DNA of 23,347 nt from Acidobacteriaceae bacterium (lineage in GTDB: Bacteria > Acidobacteriota > Terriglobia > Terriglobales > Acidobacteriaceae): NCBI GenBank assembly GCA_003133425.1, contig PKXI01000335.1, positions 1-23,347 on the forward strand, given 5' to 3'. Below are positions 15,401-23,308 of the stretch, piece after piece; the stretch's first letter is position 1; every line of letters starts with the position of its first letter. The notes below the pieces were generated by a model, which worked only from the letters and a program-made list of their open reading frames with translations, did not search any database and had not been told where the DNA came from. The position numbers and the translations under genes are program-made.

Positions 15401-15642
15401 CCTGTCATTTTTGGCCATAGCGTTGTATCGAGGATGTTTGGTCCACAGGAAGGTAGCGAAGCCGGAACACGCGAGGAATTGCCGGGATGGAACCGGTTAC
15501 CGGATTAGGCTTCTGGCCGCATCAATCTTGCTGTGGGTTGAGTGACTGTCCAGGCGCAGGTAGTTCGGAAGGAGACAACCGAAGACAACCCGCATCGCTG
15601 AGACTGCTCCGCCGATCTGGCCTATTCGACTGGGTGCCTGCT
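15401..15642. other. Non-coding stretch between glgC and the beta-barrel gene
   Basis: Part of a 387-base gap (15256-15642) whose left part is the glgC leader and promoter. I see only an 8-base palindrome, AACCGGTT (15491-15498), and a short direct repeat, AGACAACC (15573 and 15583). No gene, repeat family or clear terminator was recognised. Confidence 0.4.
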
Positions 15643-16392
15643 CTACCGCTTCTTTTTGAACTTGTACTCAAGCCCGACCGAAATGGCGAAGTTGACATCC
15701 GTCTGAGTGATCTTGTTCCCGTAGTTGATGCCGTAGCGCGTAATGACTGCGTCGGGAGTGATGCGGAAGACCCAGTGCGCCGAGCGGTTCAGGTCAATAT
15801 GGCCACCAACAATGCCCGCCAGGGCGAGTTGGTTATTGTAGAAACCCACCACCGAAGGCGACTGTCCAAGCAGATCATTCTCGAAGTTCCCGTATACTCC
15901 GCCCACCAGCGCATGGGCAATCAACGCGCCATGCTTGTTGTGCGGCCCGAGCCATTCCGGCCCAGCGGTGAAGAAGTACTCACTCACAAACGGGCCCTTG
16001 ATGTTGTTCGGGGCGTTCGGCGCCGCGCCGCTGGTGCCCAGGTAGCCGCGGCCCGAGGCTTCCGCACCCCAGTGCTTGCTCAGCCACATGGTGCCACTCA
16101 AGTCGAGCCCGCCCAGGTTGGACCCCTGGAGCAGGTTCGGGCCGGCCTTCATGTGGTCGTAGGCCATGCCCAGCGAAATATCAAAACGGTTGTCGTAGCG
16201 AACAAGCGCCAGTGGATCAATGGCAATGTAGGTGCCATTGAGGGACGTCTGGTCCGGAGTGCTCTGGGGCGGCAAGCTCTGGGATGACGAACTCTGACCG
16301 GCTGTGTCCTGAGCCTCGGTGCGGGCCCCGGCGCAAAGAGCCAGAACGGCGACGGCAACTATAGAAGCTGAAAATCTTACTGGAAGACGCAT
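15643..16392 (-). CDS. Outer-membrane beta-barrel protein
   Basis: 249 residues. A signal peptide (MRLPVRFSASIVAVAVLALCAGARTEAQ) precedes a Ser/Gln/Pro-rich linker (about 29-52). From 53 onward the sequence alternates short strands and turns (TYIAIDPLALVRYDN, FDISLGMAYDHMK, LDLSGTMWLSKHWGAEASGRGYLG, HGALIAHALVGGVYGN, LALAGIVGGHIDLNR) and ends INFAISVGLEYKFKKK-like, with an aromatic residue near the C-terminus. This is the appearance of an OmpA/OmpX-type eight-stranded barrel. The ATG at 16392 is chosen over the GTG one codon earlier. It probably sits in the outer membrane; ligand and role unknown. No clear operon partner, although YdcF lies upstream on the same strand. Confidence 0.75.
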   Translation of the reverse strand: MRLPVRFSASIVAVAVLALCAGARTEAQDTAGQSSSSQSLPPQSTPDQTSLNGTYIAIDPLALVRYDNRFDISLGMAYDHMKAGPNLLQGSNLGGLDLSGTMWLSKHWGAEASGRGYLGTSGAAPNAPNNIKGPFVSEYFFTAGPEWLGPHNKHGALIAHALVGGVYGNFENDLLGQSPSVVGFYNNQLALAGIVGGHIDLNRSAHWVFRITPDAVITRYGINYGNKITQTDVNFAISVGLEYKFKKKR

Positions 16393-16502
16393 CACTCATC
16401 AGCTTACAGGACCATGCCGATAGGGGACAACGCTGACCGCCCTAGATTTTCTGAAGGAGCCCAGAGAGAATAGAGGGCCGACCCAAAGGTTCCTCGCGGG
16501 CT

Positions 16503-17207
16503 CTATGGCTGGCAGTGGTCGGTCTGGCGAGCCCATATCAGGTAGCGTACCGTCTTTAAAGTCTCCATCGCATCGGCCGTGCTGGAATCAATCGCTGATT
16601 GGGGTTCGAGTGGAGGAGCGGCATGCGTGCGCCACTCGAGCTGCAGCCGGCTGAAAATGAGTCCTGCTCGGGGCAAGTGGCTGGCGCTTGAAACCACCTC
16701 AGCCGATTGCCAGCCATGGCGCTGCATGATGCGCAGAGAATAGCACCCATTCTGGATGGTATCCGTAGCCTGCATCTCCGGCACAAGCGCAGATTCCGGG
16801 ATGCCCTGGGCCATGGCTGTGCGGGCCATGACGTTCGCTTCAACAAATCGATTGCGATCAGTTCCCCCGGTGAGGATGAGCCTTGGCGCAACACCTCGCT
16901 CGTACTCGTGCACAGCCTCGGTGACGCGGGCCAATTGCTCCGGGGTTGGATTGCCGTCGTCGTCCACAGGAGCGCCAAGTACGATGATGGCGTCAAAGCG
17001 GGTGAGCGGGGTATTGGAAGTGGGAGCCAGTTGGCGCGCGATTGCGCCCCAGGCGAACATGCCCAGAATGAGCACGCTGGAAGCCAGGATCAGGCGTCCT
17101 TTCCAGCCCATGCGTCTGCGCCGGACCGATCCGGGTCGGCCAGCGGCGTGAGCCCGGCGGGCTTGAATGCTGGTTGCGTTGCGGCTGCGAGGCCGGGCAC
17201 CGGTCAA
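16503..17207 (-). CDS. YdcF-family (DUF218) membrane-anchored protein
   Basis: 234 residues. An Arg-rich cytoplasmic start leads into one membrane helix (ILASSVLILGMFAWGAIA), so the DUF218 domain should face the periplasm. Family motifs are seen in order: DAIIVLGAPVDDDGNPTPEQLARV, PRLILTGGT, EANVMARTAMAQGIPESALVPE, TDTIQNGCYSLRIM and VVSSASHLPRAGLIF. The start is TTG at 17207 because a perfect AGGAGG lies 9 bases upstream; the first ATG in range (17111) has no ribosome site and would remove 32 residues. Family members bind nucleotides or affect envelope polymers; none of that is shown here. The nitroreductase is upstream on the same strand, about 100 bases away. Confidence 0.8.
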   Translation of the reverse strand: MTGARPRSRNATSIQARRAHAAGRPGSVRRRRMGWKGRLILASSVLILGMFAWGAIARQLAPTSNTPLTRFDAIIVLGAPVDDDGNPTPEQLARVTEAVHEYERGVAPRLILTGGTDRNRFVEANVMARTAMAQGIPESALVPEMQATDTIQNGCYSLRIMQRHGWQSAEVVSSASHLPRAGLIFSRLQLEWRTHAAPPLEPQSAIDSSTADAMETLKTVRYLIWARQTDHCQP

Positions 17208-17307
17208 TAGAGAATGCCTCCTGGCGATGGTGGAGAAGATGGGTAAATTCTCAAACCGTTCTGAATCCACTTTAACTCGAATTCTTGAAGCGGCGCTTTG
17301 CCCAGGG

Positions 17308-17931
17308 TCAGCCCAGGTCTGCGCGCTCGCCCCAGGCGGAGAAGACCATCTCGCCAAGTGGCTTGCGCTCGCGCGGCGCGATTTCGCGCGCAATCAATTG
17401 ATCGTTGGGCAGGGCTGCGGGCTCGCCTTGGTAGCCGAGCGCGATGACGGAGCCGAGGGCGTAGCCCTCTGGAATCTCAAGCAACTGGCGGGCGGCGTCG
17501 TGGTCGTAGCCAGCCATCTGGTGTGTGACGAGGCCCAGACCGGAGGCCTGCAGCGTGAGGTAGGAACTGGCAGCCCCCAGGTCGTAGAGAGCATACGTGT
17601 TCGCAGCGCCGCCGCTGCCGCTCTTTGTGTTGGCTGTTCCCAGGATTAGCACCGGCGCGTTGGGAGCCCATTCCTTGTTGAACCCGGCTAAGACTGACGC
17701 TATCCTCTTGTGGGTAATTGAGTTACGGACCCCTAAAAGAAACCGCCAGGGCTGCTGGTTTCCCGAGGAAGCAGCCCAGCGCGCGGCTTCAAATATGCGG
17801 GCCAGGTCGGCAAGGGCTACTTCGCGTTCGGTAAAGGAACGGGGACTCCAGCGCTGACGCAGGACCGGCAGCACGCCCTCTATTGTTGGTGCATATTTCA
17901 CTTTGTTCAATTCGCTGGCGGAAAGGGTCAT
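17308..17931 (-). CDS. Nitroreductase-family flavoprotein
   Basis: 207 residues from the ATG at 17931, which has an AGGAGA site 10 bases upstream; the frame is open to 18078 but that part is promoter region. Family motifs: RQRWSPRSFTEREV (FMN phosphate contact, Arg-Ser), EAARWAASSGNQQPWRFLLG (Ser/Gln/Pro active-site loop) and GLGLVTHQMAGYDHDAARQLLEIPEGYALGSVIALGYQGE (dimer and FMN contact). Such enzymes are FMN-dependent NAD(P)H oxidoreductases; the substrate is not predictable. It diverges from the acyl-CoA dehydrogenase operon across 151 bases that hold a near-palindrome. Confidence 0.88.
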   Translation of the reverse strand: MTLSASELNKVKYAPTIEGVLPVLRQRWSPRSFTEREVALADLARIFEAARWAASSGNQQPWRFLLGVRNSITHKRIASVLAGFNKEWAPNAPVLILGTANTKSGSGGAANTYALYDLGAASSYLTLQASGLGLVTHQMAGYDHDAARQLLEIPEGYALGSVIALGYQGEPAALPNDQLIAREIAPRERKPLGEMVFSAWGERADLG

Positions 17932-18020
17932 GGCTCTGAGGTCTCCTCGAAAAGATTTGATAGGTGGCAATATCTGCGCCTGTTTGATTCCCTGTGCAGT
18001 GCGGAAGATTCCTATTCGCA

Positions 18021-18037
18021 GTTGCAAGCTTGACAAC
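18021..18037. promoter_or_regulatory. Near-palindrome in the nitroreductase/acyl-CoA dehydrogenase gap
   Basis: GTTGCAAGCTTGACAAC: an 8-base perfect core (CAAGCTTG) flanked by GTTG and CAAC with one inserted A. It lies between the divergent starts at 17931 and 18083, a good place for a repressor operator. The TTGACA inside it (18030-18035) has no matching -10 box. Confidence 0.35.
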
Positions 18038-18082
18038 CAAGAGGCGGCCGTCGGGAAATGAACAGATGAGGTAGGCAAAGCT

Positions 18083-19246
18083 GTGAGCGATTCAAGCGCA
18101 CCAGGCCAGTTCGCACTTAACGCGGATCAGTTGGCGATCCGGGACTTGGCACTGTCCTTCGCCACGGAACGGATTGCGCCCTATGCCATCAAGTGGGACC
18201 AGGAGAAATTCTTTCCGCGCGATGTGGTTCGGAGCGCAGCAGCGCTCGGCTTCGGCGGTGTGTGCGTCTCGGAGGATGTGGGCGGCAGCGCGCTCAGCCG
18301 GTTGGAGGGCGCGCTCATCTATGACGGTCTGGCGACGGGTTGTCCCTGCATCAGCGGCTATTTCTCTGTTCACAACATGGTCGCGTCGGTTATCGACAGA
18401 TTCGGAGACGAGCAGCAGCGCAAACAGTGGCTGCCGCGCTTGTGCAGTTTTGAATTGCTGGGCGCGTACTGCCTTACGGAGCCTGCAAGCGGATCGGATG
18501 CTTCTGCACTGACGACCCGCGCTGTGCACGACGGCGACGGCTACGGGTTAAATGGCGTAAAGCAGTTCATCTCCGGGGCCGGAGATGCGGATCTGTATAT
18601 TGTGATGGCTCGCACGGGAATCGCTGGAGCGCGCGGCATATCGGCATTCGTCGTGGAGAAGGGGACGGGTGGACTGTCGTTCGGGCCCGTCGAAAAGAAG
18701 ATGGGCTGGAATGCGCAGGCCACGCGTCAGGTAATTCTGGACGATGTGCGTGTGCCGGCCGAAAACCTCCTCGGTGCCGAAGGCTCCGGCTTCAAAATCG
18801 CCATGTCCGCTCTCGACGGCGGACGGCTGAATATTGCTGCCTGCTCTCTCGGCGGCGCGCGGACTGCACTGAACAAAGCCAGCGCCTACATGAAGGAGCG
18901 CGTGGCCTTTGGGCGGACGCTGGCGGAGTTTCAGGCGCTGCAGTTCCGCCTGGCGGACATGGCCACAGAGTTGGAAGTGGCGCAGACATTTCTATGGCGC
19001 GCGGCCTCGGCGCTCGATGAGAAAGAGCCAAACGCAACCGTGCTCTGTGCCATGGCAAAGCGATTCGTGACTGACACGGGATTCAAGATAGCCAACGAGG
19101 CGCTTCAATTATTCGGGGGGTATGGATATCTCAGCGACTATGGTATCGAAAAGATCGTGCGCGATCTGCGCGTACACCAGATACTGGAAGGCACCAACGA
19201 GATCATGCGCGTAATTATTGCGCGCAGCGTGCTTGCGCCTCGCTGA
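18083..19246 (+). CDS. Acyl-CoA dehydrogenase, isobutyryl/2-methylbutyryl-CoA type
   Basis: 387 residues, full length. FAD enzyme that introduces the 2,3 double bond into acyl-CoA. Signatures: LGAYCLTEPASGSDASAL, GVKQFISGAGDADLYIV, VEKKMGWNAQATRQVILDDVRVP, GGRLNIAACSLGGARTALN and FGGYGYLSDYGIEKIVRDLRVHQILEGTNEIMR. The catalytic glutamate is in LEGTNEI. The GRLNIAACSLG and KMGWNAQATRQV segments look most like isobutyryl-CoA dehydrogenase (ACAD8). The start is GTG with GAGGT 10 bases upstream. An HSD10-like dehydrogenase follows 17 bases later and a thiolase after that, so it belongs to a branched-chain acyl-CoA oxidation operon. Enoyl-CoA hydratase is not in the window. Confidence 0.92.
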   Translation: MSDSSAPGQFALNADQLAIRDLALSFATERIAPYAIKWDQEKFFPRDVVRSAAALGFGGVCVSEDVGGSALSRLEGALIYDGLATGCPCISGYFSVHNMVASVIDRFGDEQQRKQWLPRLCSFELLGAYCLTEPASGSDASALTTRAVHDGDGYGLNGVKQFISGAGDADLYIVMARTGIAGARGISAFVVEKGTGGLSFGPVEKKMGWNAQATRQVILDDVRVPAENLLGAEGSGFKIAMSALDGGRLNIAACSLGGARTALNKASAYMKERVAFGRTLAEFQALQFRLADMATELEVAQTFLWRAASALDEKEPNATVLCAMAKRFVTDTGFKIANEALQLFGGYGYLSDYGIEKIVRDLRVHQILEGTNEIMRVIIARSVLAPR

Positions 19247-19263
19247 CAGATTGAGGGAATCGG

Positions 19264-20028
19264 ATGGAGATCGGCAAGAAGGCATTTATTGTGACCGGCG
19301 CCGCGTCGGGACTTGGCGAAGCAACGGCGCGAATGATTGTGAATCGCGGCGGCTACGTTGTCCTTGCGGACATCAATCCCGCAGGCGAGGCGCTGGCAAA
19401 AGAACTTGGAGAAGCCGCATGCTTTGTTGCGACCGATGTTACGCAGGAAGCGGATGGAATTCGAGCGGTCGAGACAGCGAAAGCAAAGTTCGGAGCATTG
19501 CATGGATTGGTGAATTGCGCCGGTATCGCACCGAGCGAGCGAATCGCAGGGCGCAACGGGCCGCACAGTCTGGAAAGCTTTAGCCGCGCAGTCACCATCA
19601 ATCTCGTAGGCACTTTCAATATGTTGCGGTTGGCGGCCAATGCCATGACCGGCAACGAGCCAATGGCGGACGGCGAGCGTGGAGTGATTATTAACACCGC
19701 GTCCATCGCAGCGTTTGAAGGCCAGGTGGGGCAGATCGCTTATGCAGCGTCGAAGGCCGGTGTAGCGGGGATGACGCTTCCTGCTGCGCGCGAACTTTCG
19801 CGTTTCGGCATTCGCGTTATGACCATTGCTCCAGGGTTGTTCATGACTCCGATGATGGCGGGCTTTTCTCACGAAGTGCAGGACTCGCTGGCACAGACAG
19901 TTCTGTTTCCGCAGCGCCTGGGAAAGCCTGAAGAGTTTGCGGAGCTTGTTGCAAGCATCTGCGCGCAGACCATGCTGAACGGCGACACAATCCGCCTGGA
20001 CGGTGCGTTGCGCATGGCGCCGAAATGA
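19264..20028 (+). CDS. SDR dehydrogenase, HSD10-type 3-hydroxyacyl-CoA dehydrogenase
   Basis: 254 residues. Rossmann motif TGAASGLG (residues 11-18), ADIN at the NAD-selecting strand, NCAG (about 83-86) and the catalytic Ser-Tyr-x3-Lys set ([23 protein letters not shown]). The stretch [49 protein letters not shown] is typical of HSD17B10, which oxidises 2-methyl-3-hydroxybutyryl-CoA in isoleucine breakdown. A GAGGG site 6 bases before the ATG. It sits between the acyl-CoA dehydrogenase and thiolase genes, giving the order oxidation, second oxidation, thiolysis. Substrate assignment is inferred from family and context. Confidence 0.9.
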   Translation: MEIGKKAFIVTGAASGLGEATARMIVNRGGYVVLADINPAGEALAKELGEAACFVATDVTQEADGIRAVETAKAKFGALHGLVNCAGIAPSERIAGRNGPHSLESFSRAVTINLVGTFNMLRLAANAMTGNEPMADGERGVIINTASIAAFEGQVGQIAYAASKAGVAGMTLPAARELSRFGIRVMTIAPGLFMTPMMAGFSHEVQDSLAQTVLFPQRLGKPEEFAELVASICAQTMLNGDTIRLDGALRMAPK

Positions 20029-20083
20029 ACTCAGATTGATCTTGTGGTTCAGCGCAGTATGAGCAGAGACCGAGGTGTTCGTC

Positions 20084-21271
20084 ATGAAAGATGTAGTAAT
20101 TGTGAGTGCGGTGCGCACGCCCGTGGGCAAGTTCCTCGGTGCGCTCAGCGACATTAGCGCAGTTGAACTGGGTGCAATAGTCGTGCGCGAAGCTGTACGT
20201 CGCGCGGGTGTTGCGGTTGAGAGTATCGACGAGTGCGTGATGGGATGTGTTTTGCCTGCAGGGCTTGGACAAAATCCTTCGCGACAGGCTGCGCTGCGCG
20301 GCGGACTCGCGGACACAGTGAGTGCACTGACAATCAACATGGTTTGCGGCAGCGGGCTGAAGGCTGTTGCGCTCGCGGCCCAGGCCATCATGTTGGGAAC
20401 GTCGGAGATTGCCGTCGCAGGCGGCATGGAGTCCATGAGCAATGCGCCTTACTTATCACTTCAGGCGCGCAAGGGACTTCGGATCGGCGATGCGAAGCTG
20501 GTGGACTCGGTGATCAAAGATGGCTTGTGGTGCGCGCACTGCGACATTCACATGGGGATGACGGGCGAGCTGGTGGCGGAGAAATATTCCATCACGCGCG
20601 AAATGCAGGATCAATTCGCGGTGGAGAGTCATCGGCGCGCAGCGGCAGCGTGGAATGAAGGGCGATTCGATGCGGAGACGATTCCAATTCCGTTGCCGGC
20701 GAAGGATCGCAACAGCGCGCCCGTGGAGTTCCGGCGCGACGAAAGTGTGCGCGAGAATGCATCGATGGAAGCGCTGGCGAAACTGAATCCAGCATTCAAA
20801 CCGGATGGAACTGTGACGGCGGGAAATGCTCCGGGAATGAATGATGGCGCGGGTGCTGTGGTGCTGATGTCGGCAGAGCGGGCGCGCGAATTGGGGCTGA
20901 AGCCGATGGTCACGATCCGCGCGCAGGCGACCAGTGGCGTTGCGCCGAAGTGGGTCATGCTGGCTCCAATCACGGGTGTGCGCTTGGTGCTGGAGCGTGC
21001 GGGGTGGTCCATTGATGAGGTGGATCTGTTCGAGTTCAATGAGGCATTCGCGGTGCAGGCGCTGGGGGTTACGCGCGAACTGGGCATTGGGCTGGACAAG
21101 GTAAACGTCAATGGTGGCGCGGTCGCCATCGGTCATCCGATTGGCGCGAGCGGCGCGCGGGTGCTGACTACACTGATCTACGAGATGATGCGGAGAGACG
21201 CGAAGAAGGGTGTGGCCGCATTGTGCCTGGGCGGGGGAAACTCGGTGGCGATGGCGGTGGAGCGGGAGTAG
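20084..21271 (+). CDS. Acetyl-CoA acetyltransferase (thiolase)
   Basis: 395 residues from the ATG at 20084, which has GAGG 8 bases upstream; a GTG three codons earlier is less likely. The thiolase nucleophile is the Cys in NMVCGSGLKA (about residue 89). The C-terminal pair is His in GHPIGASGARVL and Cys in ALCLGGGNSVAM. GGMESMSNAPYL and the NEAFAVQAL stretch complete the family signature. It cleaves 3-ketoacyl-CoA with CoA to acetyl-CoA. After the HSD10-like gene it would split 2-methylacetoacetyl-CoA to acetyl-CoA and propionyl-CoA. It is the last gene of the operon; no clear terminator follows. Confidence 0.94.
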   Translation: MKDVVIVSAVRTPVGKFLGALSDISAVELGAIVVREAVRRAGVAVESIDECVMGCVLPAGLGQNPSRQAALRGGLADTVSALTINMVCGSGLKAVALAAQAIMLGTSEIAVAGGMESMSNAPYLSLQARKGLRIGDAKLVDSVIKDGLWCAHCDIHMGMTGELVAEKYSITREMQDQFAVESHRRAAAAWNEGRFDAETIPIPLPAKDRNSAPVEFRRDESVRENASMEALAKLNPAFKPDGTVTAGNAPGMNDGAGAVVLMSAERARELGLKPMVTIRAQATSGVAPKWVMLAPITGVRLVLERAGWSIDEVDLFEFNEAFAVQALGVTRELGIGLDKVNVNGGAVAIGHPIGASGARVLTTLIYEMMRRDAKKGVAALCLGGGNSVAMAVERE

Positions 21272-21648
21272 AAAAACTGGGTTTGAGCGCGGACCGGTCG
21301 AGCCTTCTCGCGACGCAAAAGGATGAATTTCTGGGTTCGAAATGGTCGCTTAAGTGGTGCGCCATTAGCGCTAAAGGTTTGCATAAATGGTTACGTTTTA
21401 GTGTCAAATGTTCGCTTATAGGGTCGTACTTTTCCGAGCACATAACCTTTCAAGCAACCTAATTCCGCAGTCCGGCTGCGAACAAGGTGCCGAAAAGAGG
21501 CCGTGGGTTGCCTAGAAGTTCTCGAAAACACGGCAAAATGGGCCTTTTAGGCCTCAAAACGTGCATTTTGCGATGAAACAGCGGTGTTTTTCTGCGCTTT
21601 TCCTGTCTGTGGGGTTGCGCTCGGAATGCGCGTTGGGGTTCTTGCTAT
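21272..21648. other. AT-richer non-coding stretch
   Basis: Downstream of the thiolase this region has more A and T than its surroundings (for example 21371-21460) and no reading frame with a recognisable family. GGCCT-TTT-AGGCC (21541-21553) is a small hairpin. I see no tRNA, insertion-sequence ends or promoter I trust. Confidence 0.4.
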
Positions 21649-21674
21649 CCCAGGTCACAGAAGCGAGACCTGGG
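21649..21674. repeat. CCCAGGTC hairpin (REP-like)
   Basis: CCCAGGTC (21649-21656) pairs perfectly with GACCTGGG (21667-21674) around a 10-base loop. It resembles the CCCAGGGT hairpins at 11739-11847 in arm length and composition. It lies directly before the point where the FAD-oxidoreductase relic begins. Confidence 0.55.
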
Positions 21675-21681
21675 GCACCCG

Positions 21682-21816
21682 GCAAACAGGCTGAGCGCGC
21701 GGACGCCCATGCGGGGAGTTTATCTATGCAGTGCGTGCACTTACCCCGGCGGCAGCGTGATCGGCATCAACGGCCGCAATGTGGCGATGGCCGTGCTGAA
21801 GGACGCGGACAAGTGA
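21682..21816 (+). pseudogene. C-terminal relic of a CrtI-type FAD oxidoreductase
   Basis: The frame ANRLSARTPMRGVYLC-SACTYPGGSVIGINGRNVAMAVLKDADK-stop (ending at 21816) matches the end of phytoene-desaturase-like enzymes: RTPxxGLYLCGASTHPGGGVxGxxGRNAAxxVL. Only this end is present; upstream the match stops at the hairpin at 21649-21674. No start signal or ribosome site suggests a real protein. An internal ATG at 21709 opens a 35-codon frame. Family likeness is from memory of the motif. Confidence 0.6.
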
Positions 21817-21852
21817 TTGCAGCGGGCAAGCAGCTGCCGTCGAAATTTTTCT

Positions 21853-21880
21853 TTGCTGGCAGCCTCGCCTCTGGTATGCT
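21853..21880 (+). promoter_or_regulatory. Putative promoter of the permease gene
   Basis: TTGCTG (21853-21858), 16 bases, then TATGCT (21875-21880). The ATG at 21890 lies 10 bases after the -10 box, so the message would be almost leaderless. No ribosome site is visible, which fits that picture. Confidence 0.4.
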
Positions 21881-21889
21881 CCGCCGTAC

Positions 21890-23308
21890 ATGTCTTCCCT
21901 TCCCGCTCTCAAGCGAGGCATACGCTTTCGCGATCTGGCGTTGTTCTACGTGGTGGTGTCACTCGGTTTGCGCTGGACCGCCAATGGCGCGGCCGCTGGC
22001 CCCAGCATCCTGGTGGTCTGGATCGGCGGGCTTGTCTGCTTCTTCGTCCCCCTTGCAGCCACCGTCATGGAGCTCTCTGAGCGCCATCCCGACGAAGGCG
22101 GCCTTTATGTCTGGAGCCGCGAGGCCTTCGGCGACTTCGCCGGCTTCATCGCCGCATGGACCTACTGGATGTCCAATCTTCCCCTCTTCGCCGGCTTGCT
22201 TTATTTCGGCGCGGCGTCTGTGCTGTTTGCCTTTGGCCCACGCGCGCAGTCGCTCGCCGCACGTCCGCTCTATTACGTTGGCTTCGCCGTAATCTCGCTC
22301 ACTCTCATTACGCTCCTCAACATCCGGGGCGTTCAAGTTGCCAAGTGGCTCAACAACATTGGTTCGCTCGGCAGCATTCTCCCACTCTCCGCGCTCATGG
22401 TGATGGCTGCAATCTCGTGGTGGCGATTCGGTCCCGCTACCCGCTTTACCGCGGCCAGTCTGGTTCCCCACTGGTCGATCGGCAATGCCGTGTTCTGGTC
22501 CACCATCTGCCTGGCCTACACCGGCATTGAGTCCGGTTCCGCCATGGGCGACGAAATTCAAAATCCCCGGCGCACCATTCCCTGGGCCATCCTCGTTGGC
22601 GGCAGCATCCTCACCATCGGCTACATCGGCGGAACTGCCGCGCTGATGGTTGCGCTGCCGACCCAGGCCATCGGCGGCCCTGACGGCTTCGTCAGCGGAA
22701 TTCGCCAACTCAGCGCTCATCTCGGACTCGGCTGGCTGCTCGTCCCCATAGCGTTGCTGGTTGGGCTCAACGCGATTGGCGGAGCGGCGGCCAATCTCAC
22801 CGCGAACGCGCGCCTCCCCTTTGTCGTCGGCATCCATCACTATCTTCCCGCCGCGTTTGGCTGGGTTCACTCGCGCTATCGAACTCCATGGGTAGCCATC
22901 TCCGCACTGGGAGCGGCGGGAGTTTTTGTCGCCGCGCTCAGCCAGGCCGGCACCTCGGTGCGCGGAGCCTACGACATCCTGGTCAGCATGACCGTTCTCT
23001 CTACGCTGCTGCCTTTTCTCTTCATCTTCGGCGCCATGATCCGCCTGCAGAGCCGGCCCATCCCTCCCGGTGCGCGCTGCGTGCCGGGAGGCAAGCCTGT
23101 CGCCATCACACTTGCCTCCCTTGGACTCCTCAGCACCCTGGCCACGGTCGCGCTCTCCATCATCCCCTCAGCCGACGAGGTGAACAAGCCCCTGGCTGTC
23201 GCCAAGGTTTTGGGTGGACTATTTGTCCTGGTCGGCACCGGTGTCCTCGTCTTCATCGGCGCAATCCTCAAAGGCCGCCGCGAAGCAAAAACCGTGCCGG
23301 CCGACTGA
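21890..23308 (+). CDS. APC-family amino-acid permease
   Basis: 472 residues with about twelve membrane helices. The first helix pair carries LGLRWTANGAAAGPSILVVW, the substrate-site loop of the amino acid-polyamine-organocation superfamily. The segment MELSERHPDEGGLYVWSREAFGDFAGFIAAWTYWMSN (about 61-97) is the very characteristic helix 2-3 region. GIESGSAMGDEIQNPRRTIPWAI (about 214-236) is the helix 6-7 loop with the conserved E-x-x-x-P-x-x-x-x-P. The C-terminal half (helices 8-12) is complete and ends with a basic tail (KGRREAK). It probably imports or exchanges amino acids through the inner membrane; substrate unknown. It is not clearly linked to any neighbour; the FAD-oxidoreductase relic lies upstream. 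Confidence 0.9.
   Translation: MSSLPALKRGIRFRDLALFYVVVSLGLRWTANGAAAGPSILVVWIGGLVCFFVPLAATVMELSERHPDEGGLYVWSREAFGDFAGFIAAWTYWMSNLPLFAGLLYFGAASVLFAFGPRAQSLAARPLYYVGFAVISLTLITLLNIRGVQVAKWLNNIGSLGSILPLSALMVMAAISWWRFGPATRFTAASLVPHWSIGNAVFWSTICLAYTGIESGSAMGDEIQNPRRTIPWAILVGGSILTIGYIGGTAALMVALPTQAIGGPDGFVSGIRQLSAHLGLGWLLVPIALLVGLNAIGGAAANLTANARLPFVVGIHHYLPAAFGWVHSRYRTPWVAISALGAAGVFVAALSQAGTSVRGAYDILVSMTVLSTLLPFLFIFGAMIRLQSRPIPPGARCVPGGKPVAITLASLGLLSTLATVALSIIPSADEVNKPLAVAKVLGGLFVLVGTGVLVFIGAILKGRREAKTVPAD

Noticed and set aside
16457..16502. GAGCCC...GGGCTC inverted repeat between YdcF and the beta-barrel gene
   Set aside because: Arms of 6 bases are about 35 bases apart, without a T tract; too weak for a terminator.
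18030..18035. TTGACA as a -35 box for the acyl-CoA dehydrogenase operon
   Set aside because: No -10-like hexamer at 16-18 bases; it is part of the near-palindrome instead.
19138..20442. 434-residue open frame on the minus strand
   Set aside because: It lies opposite the dehydrogenase and thiolase genes, which have clear family motifs and ribosome sites; its translation is low-complexity and matches no family.
21333..21345. GGGTTCGAA, a tRNA T-loop-like sequence
   Set aside because: No acceptor stem, anticodon arm or CCA region can be built around it.
21959..22870. 303-residue open frame on the minus strand
   Set aside because: Opposite strand of the APC permease; the translation is Gly/Glu/Arg-rich and typical of an antisense frame in GC-rich DNA.
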